The notes: generated by a model not told the origin, from the letters alone. A DNA stretch of 32,369 bases from an uncultured Prevotellaceae bacterium (GCA_902799765.1 CADCBZ010000023.1:1-32369), one strand, 5' to 3'. Numbered from the stretch's first letter, positions 24,700 through 32,369 are shown. Numbers and translations are program-made.

Positions 24700-24731
24700 G
24701 CAAAATTACAAAAAAATCTTCAGATACCAAG
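24700..24731 (-). promoter_or_regulatory. Promoter for the tandem sensor-cca run
   Basis: TAATTTTGC (-7, 24708-24700) on the minus strand, with a CTTGG -33-like element about 19 nt upstream (24731-24727). It predicts a leader of about 40 nt. It is back-to-back with the epimerase promoter. Confidence 0.68.
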
Positions 24732-24752
24732 GATTATAACTATTTTTTTTCG

Positions 24753-24761
24753 TATCTTTGC
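24753..24761 (+). promoter_or_regulatory. -7 box for the epimerase-like gene
   Basis: TATCTTTGC fits TAnnTTTG, with a predicted leader of about 33 nt before the ATG at 24799. No clear -33 TTTG. Confidence 0.75.
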
Positions 24762-24798
24762 CGACAAGAACAACAAACTAAGAACATCAAGCTAGATT

Positions 24799-25821
24799 AT
24801 GAAGATCCTATTAATCGGTGGAACAGGCACCATCAGCAGTGCCATCACCAGACAATTAGCAGAAAGCGGCCACAATCTATGGCTGCTGAACCGTGGTAAT
24901 CGTAAGGCAGAAGTGCCAGCAAGTGTGAAACAGGTCATCTGCGACATCAATGACGAGACAACCGTACTTCAGAAGATCGGTGACGCACGGTTTGATGCCG
25001 TCTGTGAGTTCATTGGTTTCGTGACCTCCCAGGTGGAGCGCGACATCCGTCTATTCCGTAACCGCACGAACCAATACATCTACATCAGTTCTGCCTCGGC
25101 CTACAACAAACCTGCTGCCAGTCATGTCATTACGGAAGGGACGACACTGGCTAACCCCTACTGGCAATACTCACGCGACAAGATTGCCTGTGAGGATCTG
25201 CTGATGCGCGAATACCGCGAGAACGGGTTCCCTGTGACGATCATCCGTCCAAGTCACACCTATTGTGAAAGAGGTGTACCCGTCAGCGTTCATGGTCCCA
25301 AGGGCAGCTGGCAGGTCTTGAAACGCATGATGGAAGGAAAGCCTGTGATTGTACAGGGTGACGGTACATCATTATGGACCCTGACATGGAATGAGGACTT
25401 CGCCAAAGGGTTTATCGGACTGACCGGCAATCCCAAGGCCATCGGCGAAGCCTTCCAGATTATGAGCGACGAGCAGTTGACTTGGAATCAGATCTATGCC
25501 TCAGTCGCCAAAGCCCTTGGCGCAACATTCCGTCCCTATTATGTCGCTTCGACATTCCTGGCAGATGTCTGTCCAAAGGAATACGACCTCTTAGGAAACC
25601 TGATCGGCGATAAAGCCGTCAGCGTGGTCTTCGACTGCACCAAACTCAAGCGAGCCGTACCAGGTTTCCAAGCTACGACCCGTTTTGACGAGGGGGTACG
25701 CCGTTGCATCACATACTTGCTCAGTCACCCGGAACTGCAGGTTGAAGATCCTGAATTCGACGCCTGGTGCGAGCGTGTGATAGCGGTCCAGGAACAGGCG
25801 AAAAACAGTCTAAAAGGATAA
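24799..25821 (+). CDS. NAD-dependent epimerase/dehydratase family protein (SDR)
   Basis: Rossmann-fold protein of 340 aa of the extended or atypical short-chain dehydrogenase class. The nucleotide-binding motif MKILLIGGTGTISSAI is at the very N-terminus, and the Tyr-x3-Lys pair is in WQYSRDKIACE near residue 135, with the Ser of YISSASAY upstream. IIRPSHTYCERG and ALGATFRPYYV are typical of the group related to plant CSP41 and other sugar-nucleotide-like SDRs. The substrate is not evident. It is a single-gene unit with its own promoter and a strong terminator immediately after, so the neighbours give no hint of its pathway. Confidence 0.87.
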   Translation: MKILLIGGTGTISSAITRQLAESGHNLWLLNRGNRKAEVPASVKQVICDINDETTVLQKIGDARFDAVCEFIGFVTSQVERDIRLFRNRTNQYIYISSASAYNKPAASHVITEGTTLANPYWQYSRDKIACEDLLMREYRENGFPVTIIRPSHTYCERGVPVSVHGPKGSWQVLKRMMEGKPVIVQGDGTSLWTLTWNEDFAKGFIGLTGNPKAIGEAFQIMSDEQLTWNQIYASVAKALGATFRPYYVASTFLADVCPKEYDLLGNLIGDKAVSVVFDCTKLKRAVPGFQATTRFDEGVRRCITYLLSHPELQVEDPEFDAWCERVIAVQEQAKNSLKG

Positions 25822-25829
25822 AAAATAGC

Positions 25830-25869
25830 AGCCAGCCTTTAAATTTTCCAATTAAAGACTGGCTTTTTT
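25830..25869 (+). terminator. Intrinsic terminator after the epimerase-like gene
   Basis: Stem AGCCAG-C-CTTTAA (25830-25842) pairs with TTAAAG-A-CTGGCT (25852-25864), 12 pairs with one mismatch, followed by a run of T. It starts 8 bases after the stop codon. Confidence 0.92.
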
Positions 25870-25881
25870 CGTTTTTTTTTG

Positions 25882-25890
25882 TATCTTTGC
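25882..25890 (+). promoter_or_regulatory. -7 box for the phosphatase-topB-porE run, near-leaderless
   Basis: TATCTTTGC fits TAnnTTTG. The ATG at 25898 is only 7 bases after the box, exactly as for the radical SAM gene, so the transcript should have a leader of about 0-5 nt. The box directly follows the T tract of the preceding terminator. Confidence 0.75.
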
Positions 25891-25897
25891 AGGCAGT

Positions 25898-27199
25898 ATG
25901 AGAGTCAAGAAGTGTTTTATCATCGTACTGATGCTGGCAGGGACTTTATCAGTCCGTGCGCAGAGTGTGTTGGAAATCATCAGGCAGAATCCGACTTTTG
26001 CCGTCACCAACTATGCGACCTATCCTGACAGCGCCAACTACCCCATGACGGCGCCTCCTGCAGGCAAGCATCCCTTCTACCTCTCTCATTACGGTCGTCA
26101 CGGTTCCCGTTACATCAGCAGGCGTATGGGTTACGATATCCCCTACAACATGATGTGTCGGGCTGACAGCATGGGTTTGTTGACTCCAACAGGCAAGGAA
26201 GTACTCAAGCAGATCACTTCGATTTTGGAAGACTCTGAGATGCGATGGGGCGACCTGACCAGTTACGGGCACTATCAGATCCGACAGATCTCCGCCCGCA
26301 TGATACAGCGATTCCCAGAGATTTTCGAGGGAGAAGCCTATGTCAGTGCCCGTAGCACTACCAATAACCGTTGCATCCTGACGATGGCCAGTTCAATGCT
26401 TGAACTGATGAAATGCAATCCAAAACTGAAAATCAGGATGGAGTCTTCGATGTACACCATGTGGTACATGAACCATCAGGACACGCTGCTCTCCAAGCAT
26501 GCGATGCCCCCTGCCGTCAAGGCTGCCCATGAGGCGTTTGCCGCTCAGCACAAAGGTAATCCACAACTGATGAAACAGTTATTCACGGATCCTGAGAAGG
26601 TCAGAGAGGTGGTGGACGAACTGAAACTGAACTATTTCCTCATCAAGATGGGACTCTTCCAACATCATACGCACTTTTATCAGAAAGGTTACCTGATGGA
26701 TCTCTTTACGACAGAAGATCTCCATCGGCTTTGGGAGAATGACAATGCCTGGTGGTATATTAACCATGGCGCCTACAAGTTGAATGGCGGCAAACAGCCA
26801 TACACCCAGCGATATCTGTTACGGCAGTTGATCAATGATGCCGACAGTTGCATGCGTCGGGAGAGACCTGGTGCACAGTTACGATTCGGCCATGACACGG
26901 TGCTGCTGCCCCTCGTGTGTCTGATCGGCGTGAATGGTTATGATTTAGAGACTGACAACTTAGAAGAACTGGAAGCGAAAGGCTGGTGGAGTTCAAGTGT
27001 ATTCCCCATGGCTTCCAATATACAGTTTATCTTCTACCGAGAGAATCCGGAAGATCAGGACGTGCTCTTCAAGGTGTTGCTGAATGAAAAAGAAGCGACA
27101 TTGCCTATCGCCACTGATTGTGCACCTTATTATCATTGGCGAGACTTCCGCGAACATTATCTCAAGAAAATCGACGATTATGATTGTATGTATCGCTGA
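25898..27199 (+). CDS. Secreted histidine acid phosphatase (branch 2, MINPP/phytase-like)
   Basis: Exported phosphatase of 433 aa. A signal peptide (MRVKKCFIIVLMLAGTLSVRA) ends just before QSVLE. The catalytic RHG motif is in YLSHYGRHGSRYI near residue 68 and the acid/base His-Asp is in LRFGHDTVLLPL near residue 331, both typical of histidine acid phosphatases. Two well-spaced domains and length match the multiple inositol polyphosphate phosphatase group of Bacteroides; MINPP enzymes usually have HAE in place of HDT, so classic inositol polyphosphate activity is not certain. It is the first gene of a plus-strand run and overlaps topB by 20 bp. Confidence 0.88.
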   Translation: MRVKKCFIIVLMLAGTLSVRAQSVLEIIRQNPTFAVTNYATYPDSANYPMTAPPAGKHPFYLSHYGRHGSRYISRRMGYDIPYNMMCRADSMGLLTPTGKEVLKQITSILEDSEMRWGDLTSYGHYQIRQISARMIQRFPEIFEGEAYVSARSTTNNRCILTMASSMLELMKCNPKLKIRMESSMYTMWYMNHQDTLLSKHAMPPAVKAAHEAFAAQHKGNPQLMKQLFTDPEKVREVVDELKLNYFLIKMGLFQHHTHFYQKGYLMDLFTTEDLHRLWENDNAWWYINHGAYKLNGGKQPYTQRYLLRQLINDADSCMRRERPGAQLRFGHDTVLLPLVCLIGVNGYDLETDNLEELEAKGWWSSSVFPMASNIQFIFYRENPEDQDVLFKVLLNEKEATLPIATDCAPYYHWRDFREHYLKKIDDYDCMYR

Positions 27200-29060
27200 G
27201 AAACCGAGTGTAGCTCGGGATATTGCGCGCATTCTGGGAGCCAACAGCTCCCATGACGGCTATATGGAAGGTAACGGCTATCAGGTTACGTGGACCTTCG
27301 GACATCTCTGTACGCTGAAGGAGCCTGGAGACTATACACCCGCCTGGAAACCTTGGGCACTGACACAACTGCCGATGGTGCCCCAACGCTTCGGCATCAA
27401 ACTTATTGACGATAACGGCATCAAGAAACAGTTTGCCATCATCGAGAAACTGATGCAGGCAGCTGACGGGATCGTGAACTGCGGTGATGCCGGACAGGAG
27501 GGAGAACTCATCCAGCGCTGGGTGATGCAGAAAGCACAGGCCACTTGTCCTGTCAAGCGCTTATGGATCTCTTCGATGACTGACGAGGCCATCCGCGAAG
27601 GCTTTGCCAACCTGAAAGACCAGACCGACTACCAGCCTCTCTACCTGGCAGGACTCTCCCGTGCCATCGGCGACTGGCTGTTGGGTATGAACGCCACCCG
27701 CCTCTATACCCTCAGGTATGGTCAAGACCGTCAGGTGCTCAGCATCGGCCGTGTACAGACCCCTACCCTCGCCCTCATCGTGAATCGCCAGAAGGAAATC
27801 GAAAACTTCAAGCCAGAGCCCTATTGGGTCTTGGCAACCGTCTATCGCGATACCACCTTCACCGCTACGAAGGGAAAGTTCACCTCGAAGGAAGATGGTG
27901 AAAAAGCTTTCTCCACTATCGAGGGTAAGCCTTTCGAGGTGACAAAGGTTGAAAAGAAGGAAGGCAAGGAACAGCCGCCCCAACTCTATGACCTAACTTC
28001 ACTGCAGGTGGATTGTAACCGTAAGTATGCCTTTTCCGCCGAAATGACGCTCAACCTCATCCAGAGTCTCTACGAGAAGAAATACACCACTTATCCGCGT
28101 GTGGATACGCAATACCTCAGCGATGACATCTATCCGAAATGCCCACAGACACTGAATGGTCTCTTTCAGACTAAATTCGGTGGTGTAGCGCCTTATGCTG
28201 ATCTCATCAAACCCATTGGCGGTAAGGCGCTGAAGAAATCGAAACGTGTGTTCGATACCTCTAAGGTAACCGATCACCACGCCATCATCCCTACAGGCGT
28301 TGTCCCCCAGAATCTCAGCGATGCCGAACAAAAAGTGTTCGACCTTGTGGCCCGTCGCTTTATCGGTGTCTTCCTGCCTGATTGTAAGTTCTCTACGACA
28401 ACGGTACTGGGAGTCGTTCATGGAGACGAGGATGTGGAATTCAAGGTCACAGGTAAGGAGATCCTTGATCCAGGCTGGCGGGTTGTCAGAGAGAAGGTGG
28501 AGACAAAAGCCGACAACGACGACGAGGAGAAGAAACAAGACGATGAAGAACGCACCTTGCCGACCTTCGTCAAAGGCGAGAGTGGCGACCACAAACCAAC
28601 TCTCACTGAGAAATGGACCACGCCGCCACCTTATTATAATGAGGCCTCTCTGCTGCGTGCGATGGAGACAGCTGGTAAGTTCGTGGAAGATGAGACGCTC
28701 CGTGCTGCCATGAAGGAAAATGGTATCGGGCGACCCTCATCCCGTGCCTCCATCATCGAGACCCTTTTCAAGCGTCACTATATCAAACGCGAGCGCAAAC
28801 GCCTCGTTGCCACTCCCACAGGTATCGAACTCATCGACCTGATTCGCGAGGAGCTGCTGAAAAGCTGTGAACTGACTGGTATCTGGGAAAAGAAGCTGCG
28901 CGATATCGAACATCAGAAATATGATGCCCAACAGTTTATCAACGAGTTGAAACAGCAGGTGGCCGACATTGTGAATGATGTCATGAACGATCCGTCAAAC
29001 CGTCGTGTTACTGTCACCCCCGACGAAGAACCCAAGAAGAAAAAGGGCAAGAAGCAATAA
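27180..29060 (+). CDS. topB: DNA topoisomerase III
   Basis: Type IA topoisomerase of 626 aa that relaxes and decatenates DNA. The TOPRIM domain starts with MIVCIAEKPSVARDIA. Its acidic motif reads CGDAGQEGEL (residues 101-110) instead of the usual DxDREGE, so the second Asp is Gly105. The catalytic Tyr is Tyr305 in TTYPRVDTQYL, and LSIGRVQTPTLALIV and NGIGRPSSRASIIETLF are further family motifs. The tail is Lys-rich and lacks zinc fingers. The start at 27180 is fixed by the conserved N-terminus; the frame is open upstream within the phosphatase. It overlaps that gene by 20 bp. I recall the same DAGQEGE form in chromosomal Bacteroides TopB. Confidence 0.94.
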   Translation: MIVCIAEKPSVARDIARILGANSSHDGYMEGNGYQVTWTFGHLCTLKEPGDYTPAWKPWALTQLPMVPQRFGIKLIDDNGIKKQFAIIEKLMQAADGIVNCGDAGQEGELIQRWVMQKAQATCPVKRLWISSMTDEAIREGFANLKDQTDYQPLYLAGLSRAIGDWLLGMNATRLYTLRYGQDRQVLSIGRVQTPTLALIVNRQKEIENFKPEPYWVLATVYRDTTFTATKGKFTSKEDGEKAFSTIEGKPFEVTKVEKKEGKEQPPQLYDLTSLQVDCNRKYAFSAEMTLNLIQSLYEKKYTTYPRVDTQYLSDDIYPKCPQTLNGLFQTKFGGVAPYADLIKPIGGKALKKSKRVFDTSKVTDHHAIIPTGVVPQNLSDAEQKVFDLVARRFIGVFLPDCKFSTTTVLGVVHGDEDVEFKVTGKEILDPGWRVVREKVETKADNDDEEKKQDDEERTLPTFVKGESGDHKPTLTEKWTTPPPYYNEASLLRAMETAGKFVEDETLRAAMKENGIGRPSSRASIIETLFKRHYIKRERKRLVATPTGIELIDLIREELLKSCELTGIWEKKLRDIEHQKYDAQQFINELKQQVADIVNDVMNDPSNRRVTVTPDEEPKKKKGKKQ

Positions 29061-29089
29061 ATCAGAAGCCATATCGTTATAAATATGAT

Positions 29090-31096
29090 ATGCAAAGATT
29101 TCTCACAATATGGATGATAGCCATCACCGCCACTCTGATGATCAGTTGTGGGGCTGATCAGGCTATGAAGAAAGGTGATAAGTTCTATGCTGTCGGCGAA
29201 TACTTCGATGCAGCCAAACAATACCGCAAGGCTTATAGTCAGACGCCGTCAAAAGAGCGTGCCCTCAAAGGACAACGCGCATTGAAGATGGCAGAATGCT
29301 ATCGTCGTATCAACTTCACCACAAAAGCCATCTCAGCCTATAATAATGCCGTTCGATATAAACAGGCCGACTCACTGACCCATTTCTATCTCGGGCAGCT
29401 CTACATGAAAAACGGCAACTATAAGGAGGCTACCAAGCAATTTCAGACAGCCATCGATTCTCTGCCAGATATTGATCCGTACTGGAGTCTTGCCAAGACA
29501 GGACTGAAATCGGCTCAGATGGCTCCCCAATGGAAGAAGGATGGTTCTGACTACATCGTCAAACGTGAAGGACTCTTCAATTCACGTCGTGCAGAGTTTT
29601 CCCCCATGTTAGCTGGCGATGATAACGACCAACTCTACTTCACCTCTACCCGTAACCAAGCCCAAGGCGACGAATATAGCGGCATTACAGGTGCAAAGGC
29701 AGCAGATATCTTCTTATCACAAAAAGACGACAAAGGCAAATGGAGCAAACCACAGGCGATTGATTCTGAGCTGAACTCTGATTTCGATGAGGGCGCCTGT
29801 TGTTTCTCCCCTGACGGAAGAACGATGTTCCTCACGCAGTGCAAGACCGATCCGAACTATCCCCGATATGCCACTATCGTCATCTCCAGTCGCTCCGACG
29901 CTGCCTGGAGCAAACCCACAGAGCTTACCATCTTAAAAGATACACTCCACAGCTTTGCACACCCTGCCGTATCACCAAATGGTGAATGGCTCTACTTCGT
30001 CAGCGATATGTCTGGCGGATTAGGTGGTTATGACATCTGGCGTTGCCGACTTTATGGCAACAATGAAGTGGGAAGTGTAGAGAATCTGGGTAAAGCTGTC
30101 AACACACCTGGTAATGAGATGTTCCCTACCTTCCGTCCTAACGGCGACTTCTATTTCTCCTCAGATGGGCATCCTGGTATGGGAGGACTGGATATCTACA
30201 TCCTCAAGAATGGTGCCAAGACACTTGAGCACCCAGGAGTACCGCTGAACTCCCAAGGCGACGACTTCGGCATGACTTTCGAGGGACTCCACAACCGAGG
30301 CTACTTCTCCTCCAATCGTGGCGACACACGAGGCTATGATCATATCTACAGCTTCTACAACCCAGAGATCATCCAGACCGTCAAGGGGTGGGTCTATGAA
30401 CAGGATGGTTATGAGCTGCCTGCTGCACAGGTGTATATGGTAGGAAACGACGGCACCAACCTGAAACTGAATGTGCTTGGTGACGGTTCGTTCACCCAGG
30501 AAATCAAGTCTGGTGTCGATTATGTCATTCTGGCTACCTGTAAGGGATTCCTGAACCACCAGGAAGAATTGCATGTGGAACCCGTCAAGAAGTCGGAGGA
30601 ATATGTCTTGCAGTTCCCATTGGCGAATATCTCCGCCCCTGTACTCATCGAAAATATCTTCTACGACTTCGACAAGGCGACACTGCGCCCTGAATCACAG
30701 ACAGCCCTTGATGAGCTCGTGAAACTGCTGAACGAGAACCCCAATGTCACGATAGAATTATCAGCCCATACAGACTGCCGAGGCTCTGACCAGTATAATG
30801 AACGACTCTCACAACAGCGTGCTCAGAACGTCGTTAACTATCTCATCCAGCATGGGATAGAAAAAGAGCGACTCACGCCCAAGGGCTATGGTGAGAGCAA
30901 GCCGAAGCGCATCAAGCGGAAGGTGGCAGAAAAATATCCGTTCCTCAAGGAGGGTGATATACTCGACGAGACTTTCATCTCCACACTCCCTGAGGAACAG
31001 CAGGAACAGTGCCATCAGTTAAACCGACGCACAGAATTTATAGTGTTGCGGACAACTTACGGGCTGTTTGATAAGGCAGGTAAATTATCACGATAG
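29090..31096 (+). CDS. porE: PorE-like lipoprotein (TPR, beta-propeller, CRD, OmpA domain)
   Basis: Periplasmic lipoprotein of 668 aa, matching in order and length the T9SS protein PorE of Porphyromonas gingivalis. The lipobox LMISC places the lipid Cys at residue 20. TPR-like helices fill about 25-135. Five propeller blades follow, with motifs such as EFSPMLAGD, CCFSPDGRTMF, HPAVSPNGEWLYFVSD, FPTFRPNGDFYFSSDGHPG and GYFSSNRGDTRGYD (about 165-425). A carboxypeptidase-regulatory-like domain is about 430-510, and the OmpA domain begins near 525 (NIFYDFDKATLRPES, AHTDCRGSDQYNERLSQQRA) with the Asp and Arg used to bind peptidoglycan. It lies 29 bp after topB. Its 3' end overlaps the convergent DUF5056-like gene by 59 bp. 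Confidence 0.85.
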   Translation: MQRFLTIWMIAITATLMISCGADQAMKKGDKFYAVGEYFDAAKQYRKAYSQTPSKERALKGQRALKMAECYRRINFTTKAISAYNNAVRYKQADSLTHFYLGQLYMKNGNYKEATKQFQTAIDSLPDIDPYWSLAKTGLKSAQMAPQWKKDGSDYIVKREGLFNSRRAEFSPMLAGDDNDQLYFTSTRNQAQGDEYSGITGAKAADIFLSQKDDKGKWSKPQAIDSELNSDFDEGACCFSPDGRTMFLTQCKTDPNYPRYATIVISSRSDAAWSKPTELTILKDTLHSFAHPAVSPNGEWLYFVSDMSGGLGGYDIWRCRLYGNNEVGSVENLGKAVNTPGNEMFPTFRPNGDFYFSSDGHPGMGGLDIYILKNGAKTLEHPGVPLNSQGDDFGMTFEGLHNRGYFSSNRGDTRGYDHIYSFYNPEIIQTVKGWVYEQDGYELPAAQVYMVGNDGTNLKLNVLGDGSFTQEIKSGVDYVILATCKGFLNHQEELHVEPVKKSEEYVLQFPLANISAPVLIENIFYDFDKATLRPESQTALDELVKLLNENPNVTIELSAHTDCRGSDQYNERLSQQRAQNVVNYLIQHGIEKERLTPKGYGESKPKRIKRKVAEKYPFLKEGDILDETFISTLPEEQQEQCHQLNRRTEFIVLRTTYGLFDKAGKLSR

Positions 31097-31427
31097 CCAC
31101 TAACAGTAAGATACCCCAGAGATTGATGGGAATCTCTGTGGTAGAAGCCGTTACCATCTGTACTTCCAGCCATCCAAGCATCACACGGATACTTGCGTAG
31201 AAGAGACCTGTCACCACCTGCCAGCCTCCAAACACGAAGAACAGCACGCCAGCTACCACCAAGCAGAACAGCGTCCACAACTGTGACAACCGTCTTGCCA
31301 CCTCAAGCTTCCTGTCAGGCAGGTTCTTCATCACCCGCTCCGTAAAGCCATTGTCTTCAATCTGCTGTTGGGCAGCCTGCTTGAAGAAATCCTCTATCAT
31401 CCTATTTTCTTTATCGGTCATAGCCAT
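31038..31427 (-). CDS. DUF5056-like small membrane protein, candidate anti-sigma factor
   Basis: Protein of 129 aa: a cytoplasmic N-terminal part (EDFFKQAAQQQIEDNGFTERVMKNLP to about residue 45), then membrane segments at about 48-70 and 101-119. The N-terminal part resembles DUF5056 proteins that accompany sigma genes in Bacteroidetes. It overlaps the sigma gene by 17 bp (11 bp if the second Met at 31421 is used), so it is cotranslated, and an anti-sigma role is inferred from that. Its last 59 bp overlap the 3' end of the porE-like gene on the other strand. Confidence 0.8.
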   Translation of the reverse strand: MAMTDKENRMIEDFFKQAAQQQIEDNGFTERVMKNLPDRKLEVARRLSQLWTLFCLVVAGVLFFVFGGWQVVTGLFYASIRVMLGWLEVQMVTASTTEIPINLWGILLLVAIVIIYLPYQTARKLSATL

Positions 31428-31875
31428 TCTCTTTTAAATAGTTTGCCATTTTTTCTTTTCCTCGTCTCAGATGCGACTTCACCGTATTCTCTGCGATACC
31501 TGTGACCTTGCTGATCTGATCAATCGGATAGCCATCGATGAGTTGCAGCGTGATACACGTGCGTTCATCAGGCTTCAGAAGTGCCAATGCCGCATAGATA
31601 TCCATCTTCAGCGTGTCATTGGCGGAAACGGTCTGGCGAGCCACAGTGACGGAGGTATCCACATCCTCAGTCTGATGACGGGAGCGTACTTCATCATAAA
31701 AGACATTATAGGCAATTCTCATCAGCCAGGTTGAGAAACCGGACATACCACGAAACTTGGTGATATTCACATACGCCTTGATGAAGGTCTCCTGAGCCAA
31801 GTCGTCACTCAGCTGTTCATCTCCCAGCGTCTGATTCAGGAAGAACCGACGTACAGGCGACTGATATTTCCTCAC
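31411..31875 (-). CDS. ECF-type RNA polymerase sigma factor (start unclear)
   Basis: Sigma-70 family protein of about 154 aa or slightly more. Region 2 is FFLNQTLGDEQLSDDLAQETFIKAYVNITKFRGMSGFSTWLMRIAYNVFYDEVRSR, given here by its parts LSDDLAQETFIKAY and STWLMRIAYNVFYD; region 4 with helix-turn-helix is DGYPIDQISKVTGIAENTVK near the C-terminus. The only in-frame initiator is GTG at 31875, which would cut off conserved residues (FRNKKAFDQL) that are encoded just upstream in the same frame. That frame continues to the pspC TAA at 31921-31923 without any ATG. An ATG at 31913 is out of frame by one base. Either a GTG-started, slightly short protein or a one-base loss near the start is possible. 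Confidence 0.82.
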   Translation of the reverse strand: MRKYQSPVRRFFLNQTLGDEQLSDDLAQETFIKAYVNITKFRGMSGFSTWLMRIAYNVFYDEVRSRHQTEDVDTSVTVARQTVSANDTLKMDIYAALALLKPDERTCITLQLIDGYPIDQISKVTGIAENTVKSHLRRGKEKMANYLKENGYDR

Positions 31876-31920
31876 AAGCTGGTCAAAAGCCTTCTTGTTT
31901 CGGAATACCGCATGATTGTT

Positions 31921-32118
31921 TTACTTTTCTAAGAGGTTCTTCTCTGGCATCACAATCCACAACACGAAGTAGAAGATCAATCCACTGAAGGCCGTGAAGA
32001 GTGTCAGGAAAGCGTATGCGATTCTTACCATTACGGGGTCAAAATCCAGATACTCGGCGATACCACCGCAAACCCCAGCCCAAACTCTGTCATTAGAGCG
32101 TGTCAATCTCTTATTCAT
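31921..32118 (-). CDS. PspC-domain protein
   Basis: Small membrane protein of 65 aa. The PspC signature is complete: LTRSNDRVWAGVCGGIAEYL, FDPVMVRIAYAFLTLFT, then a hydrophobic segment and IVMPEKN. In enterobacteria PspC is part of the membrane-stress response; here a similar envelope-stress role is inference. It overlaps the upstream membrane protein by ATGA. Its stop codon is directly followed, in the same frame, by sigma-factor coding sequence. Confidence 0.93.
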   Translation of the reverse strand: MNKRLTRSNDRVWAGVCGGIAEYLDFDPVMVRIAYAFLTLFTAFSGLIFYFVLWIVMPEKNLLEK

Positions 32119-32369
32119 AATCCTGAATTATTTGTATTGTTACTAACGTCTGTTGTATTATTAAAATGAGAGTCGTTTCCCACGTTACCCGACTGTCTGG
32201 CGATAAACCACTTGCCGAGTCCGATGAAGAATACGAGTGCTCCGATGCCGAAGCCGACCTTACCTGCCACGATTCCCAGGAAGATGGCGAGTCCTACGCC
32301 TGTGAACATCTGTCGGAGACCCGTCTGATAGTCTGATCTGTCCCAAGAGGCCTGTTTCTCCTTCAACAG
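32115..32369 (-). CDS. Small membrane protein, 5' end outside window
   Basis: At least 84 residues, with the frame open to the window edge, so the start lies beyond it. One long hydrophobic region (TGVGLAIFLGIVAGKVGFGIGALVFFIGLGKWF, seen as two adjoining segments) is preceded by a charged part and followed by an Asn-rich tail (NNTTDVSNNTNNSGL). I do not recognise a domain. It overlaps pspC by ATGA and so belongs to the same unit as pspC, the sigma factor and the DUF5056-like protein. Confidence 0.7.
   Translation of the reverse strand: MLKEKQASWDRSDYQTGLRQMFTGVGLAIFLGIVAGKVGFGIGALVFFIGLGKWFIARQSGNVGNDSHFNNTTDVSNNTNNSGL

Noticed and set aside
1-32369. Mobile element, prophage or defence island
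   Set aside because: No transposase, integrase, phage structural gene, restriction-modification gene or attachment repeat was seen; gene content is core-like throughout.

Overview
The window looks like the chromosome of a Bacteroidota, most likely a member of the Prevotellaceae. The evidence is: repeated Bacteroidetes-type promoters (TAnnTTTG -7 boxes, two with a TTTG about 19-20 nt upstream); two type IX secretion (T9SS) proteins, PorQ and a PorE-like lipoprotein; the exbB / small membrane protein / exbD / exbD arrangement; a FtsX - DUF3098 - UppP - TruB - QueA - FolK operon; and the CX3CX2C radical SAM and topoisomerase III forms I associate with that phylum. The species cannot be read from the sequence. 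No rRNA, tRNA, CRISPR array, phage or insertion sequence was seen, so this is largely housekeeping and envelope DNA. No stretch over 300 bases lacks a gene.

Layout. 1-4357 (minus): tonB, a trans-prenyl diphosphate synthase, tatD, then exbB, a 118-aa membrane protein and two exbD genes (the last cut by the window edge), forming a TonB energy-transduction block. 4500-7658 (plus): porQ coupled to cytidylate kinase, then a FadL/OMPP1 outer-membrane protein. 7655-11915 (minus): ftsX, DUF3098, uppP, truB, queA, folK, all tightly packed. 12007-12783 (plus): a radical SAM protein with a near-leaderless promoter. 12812-12892: an unusual array of 15-bp palindromes at 22-bp pitch between convergent genes. 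12953-19638 (minus): an RND tripartite efflux operon (periplasmic lipoprotein, inner-membrane pump, outer-membrane factor) followed by an LpxA-family acyltransferase and an intrinsic terminator. An 18-bp perfect palindrome sits at the efflux promoter. 19804-24657 (minus): two tandem dCache sensor proteins, the first a kinase-dead form and the second a complete histidine kinase, followed by a CCA-adding/HD nucleotidyltransferase. 24799-31096 (plus): an SDR-family epimerase-like protein with a terminator, a secreted histidine acid phosphatase, topoisomerase III and the PorE-like OmpA protein. 31038-32369 (minus): a small membrane protein cut by the window edge, a PspC-domain protein, an ECF-type sigma factor and a DUF5056-like candidate anti-sigma protein.

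Common theme: most loci serve the cell envelope. ExbB/ExbD/TonB energise outer-membrane transport, PorQ and PorE serve T9SS, UppP recycles the undecaprenyl carrier, FtsX acts in division and wall remodelling, LpxA acts in lipid A synthesis, and the RND pump and FadL-like channel handle export and import. The points most worth a second look are the kinase-dead/complete histidine kinase pair, the sigma factor that lacks a conventional start codon and lies in the same frame as pspC behind a single stop, the palindrome array at 12.8 kb, the operator-like palindrome at the efflux promoter, and the near-leaderless transcripts.
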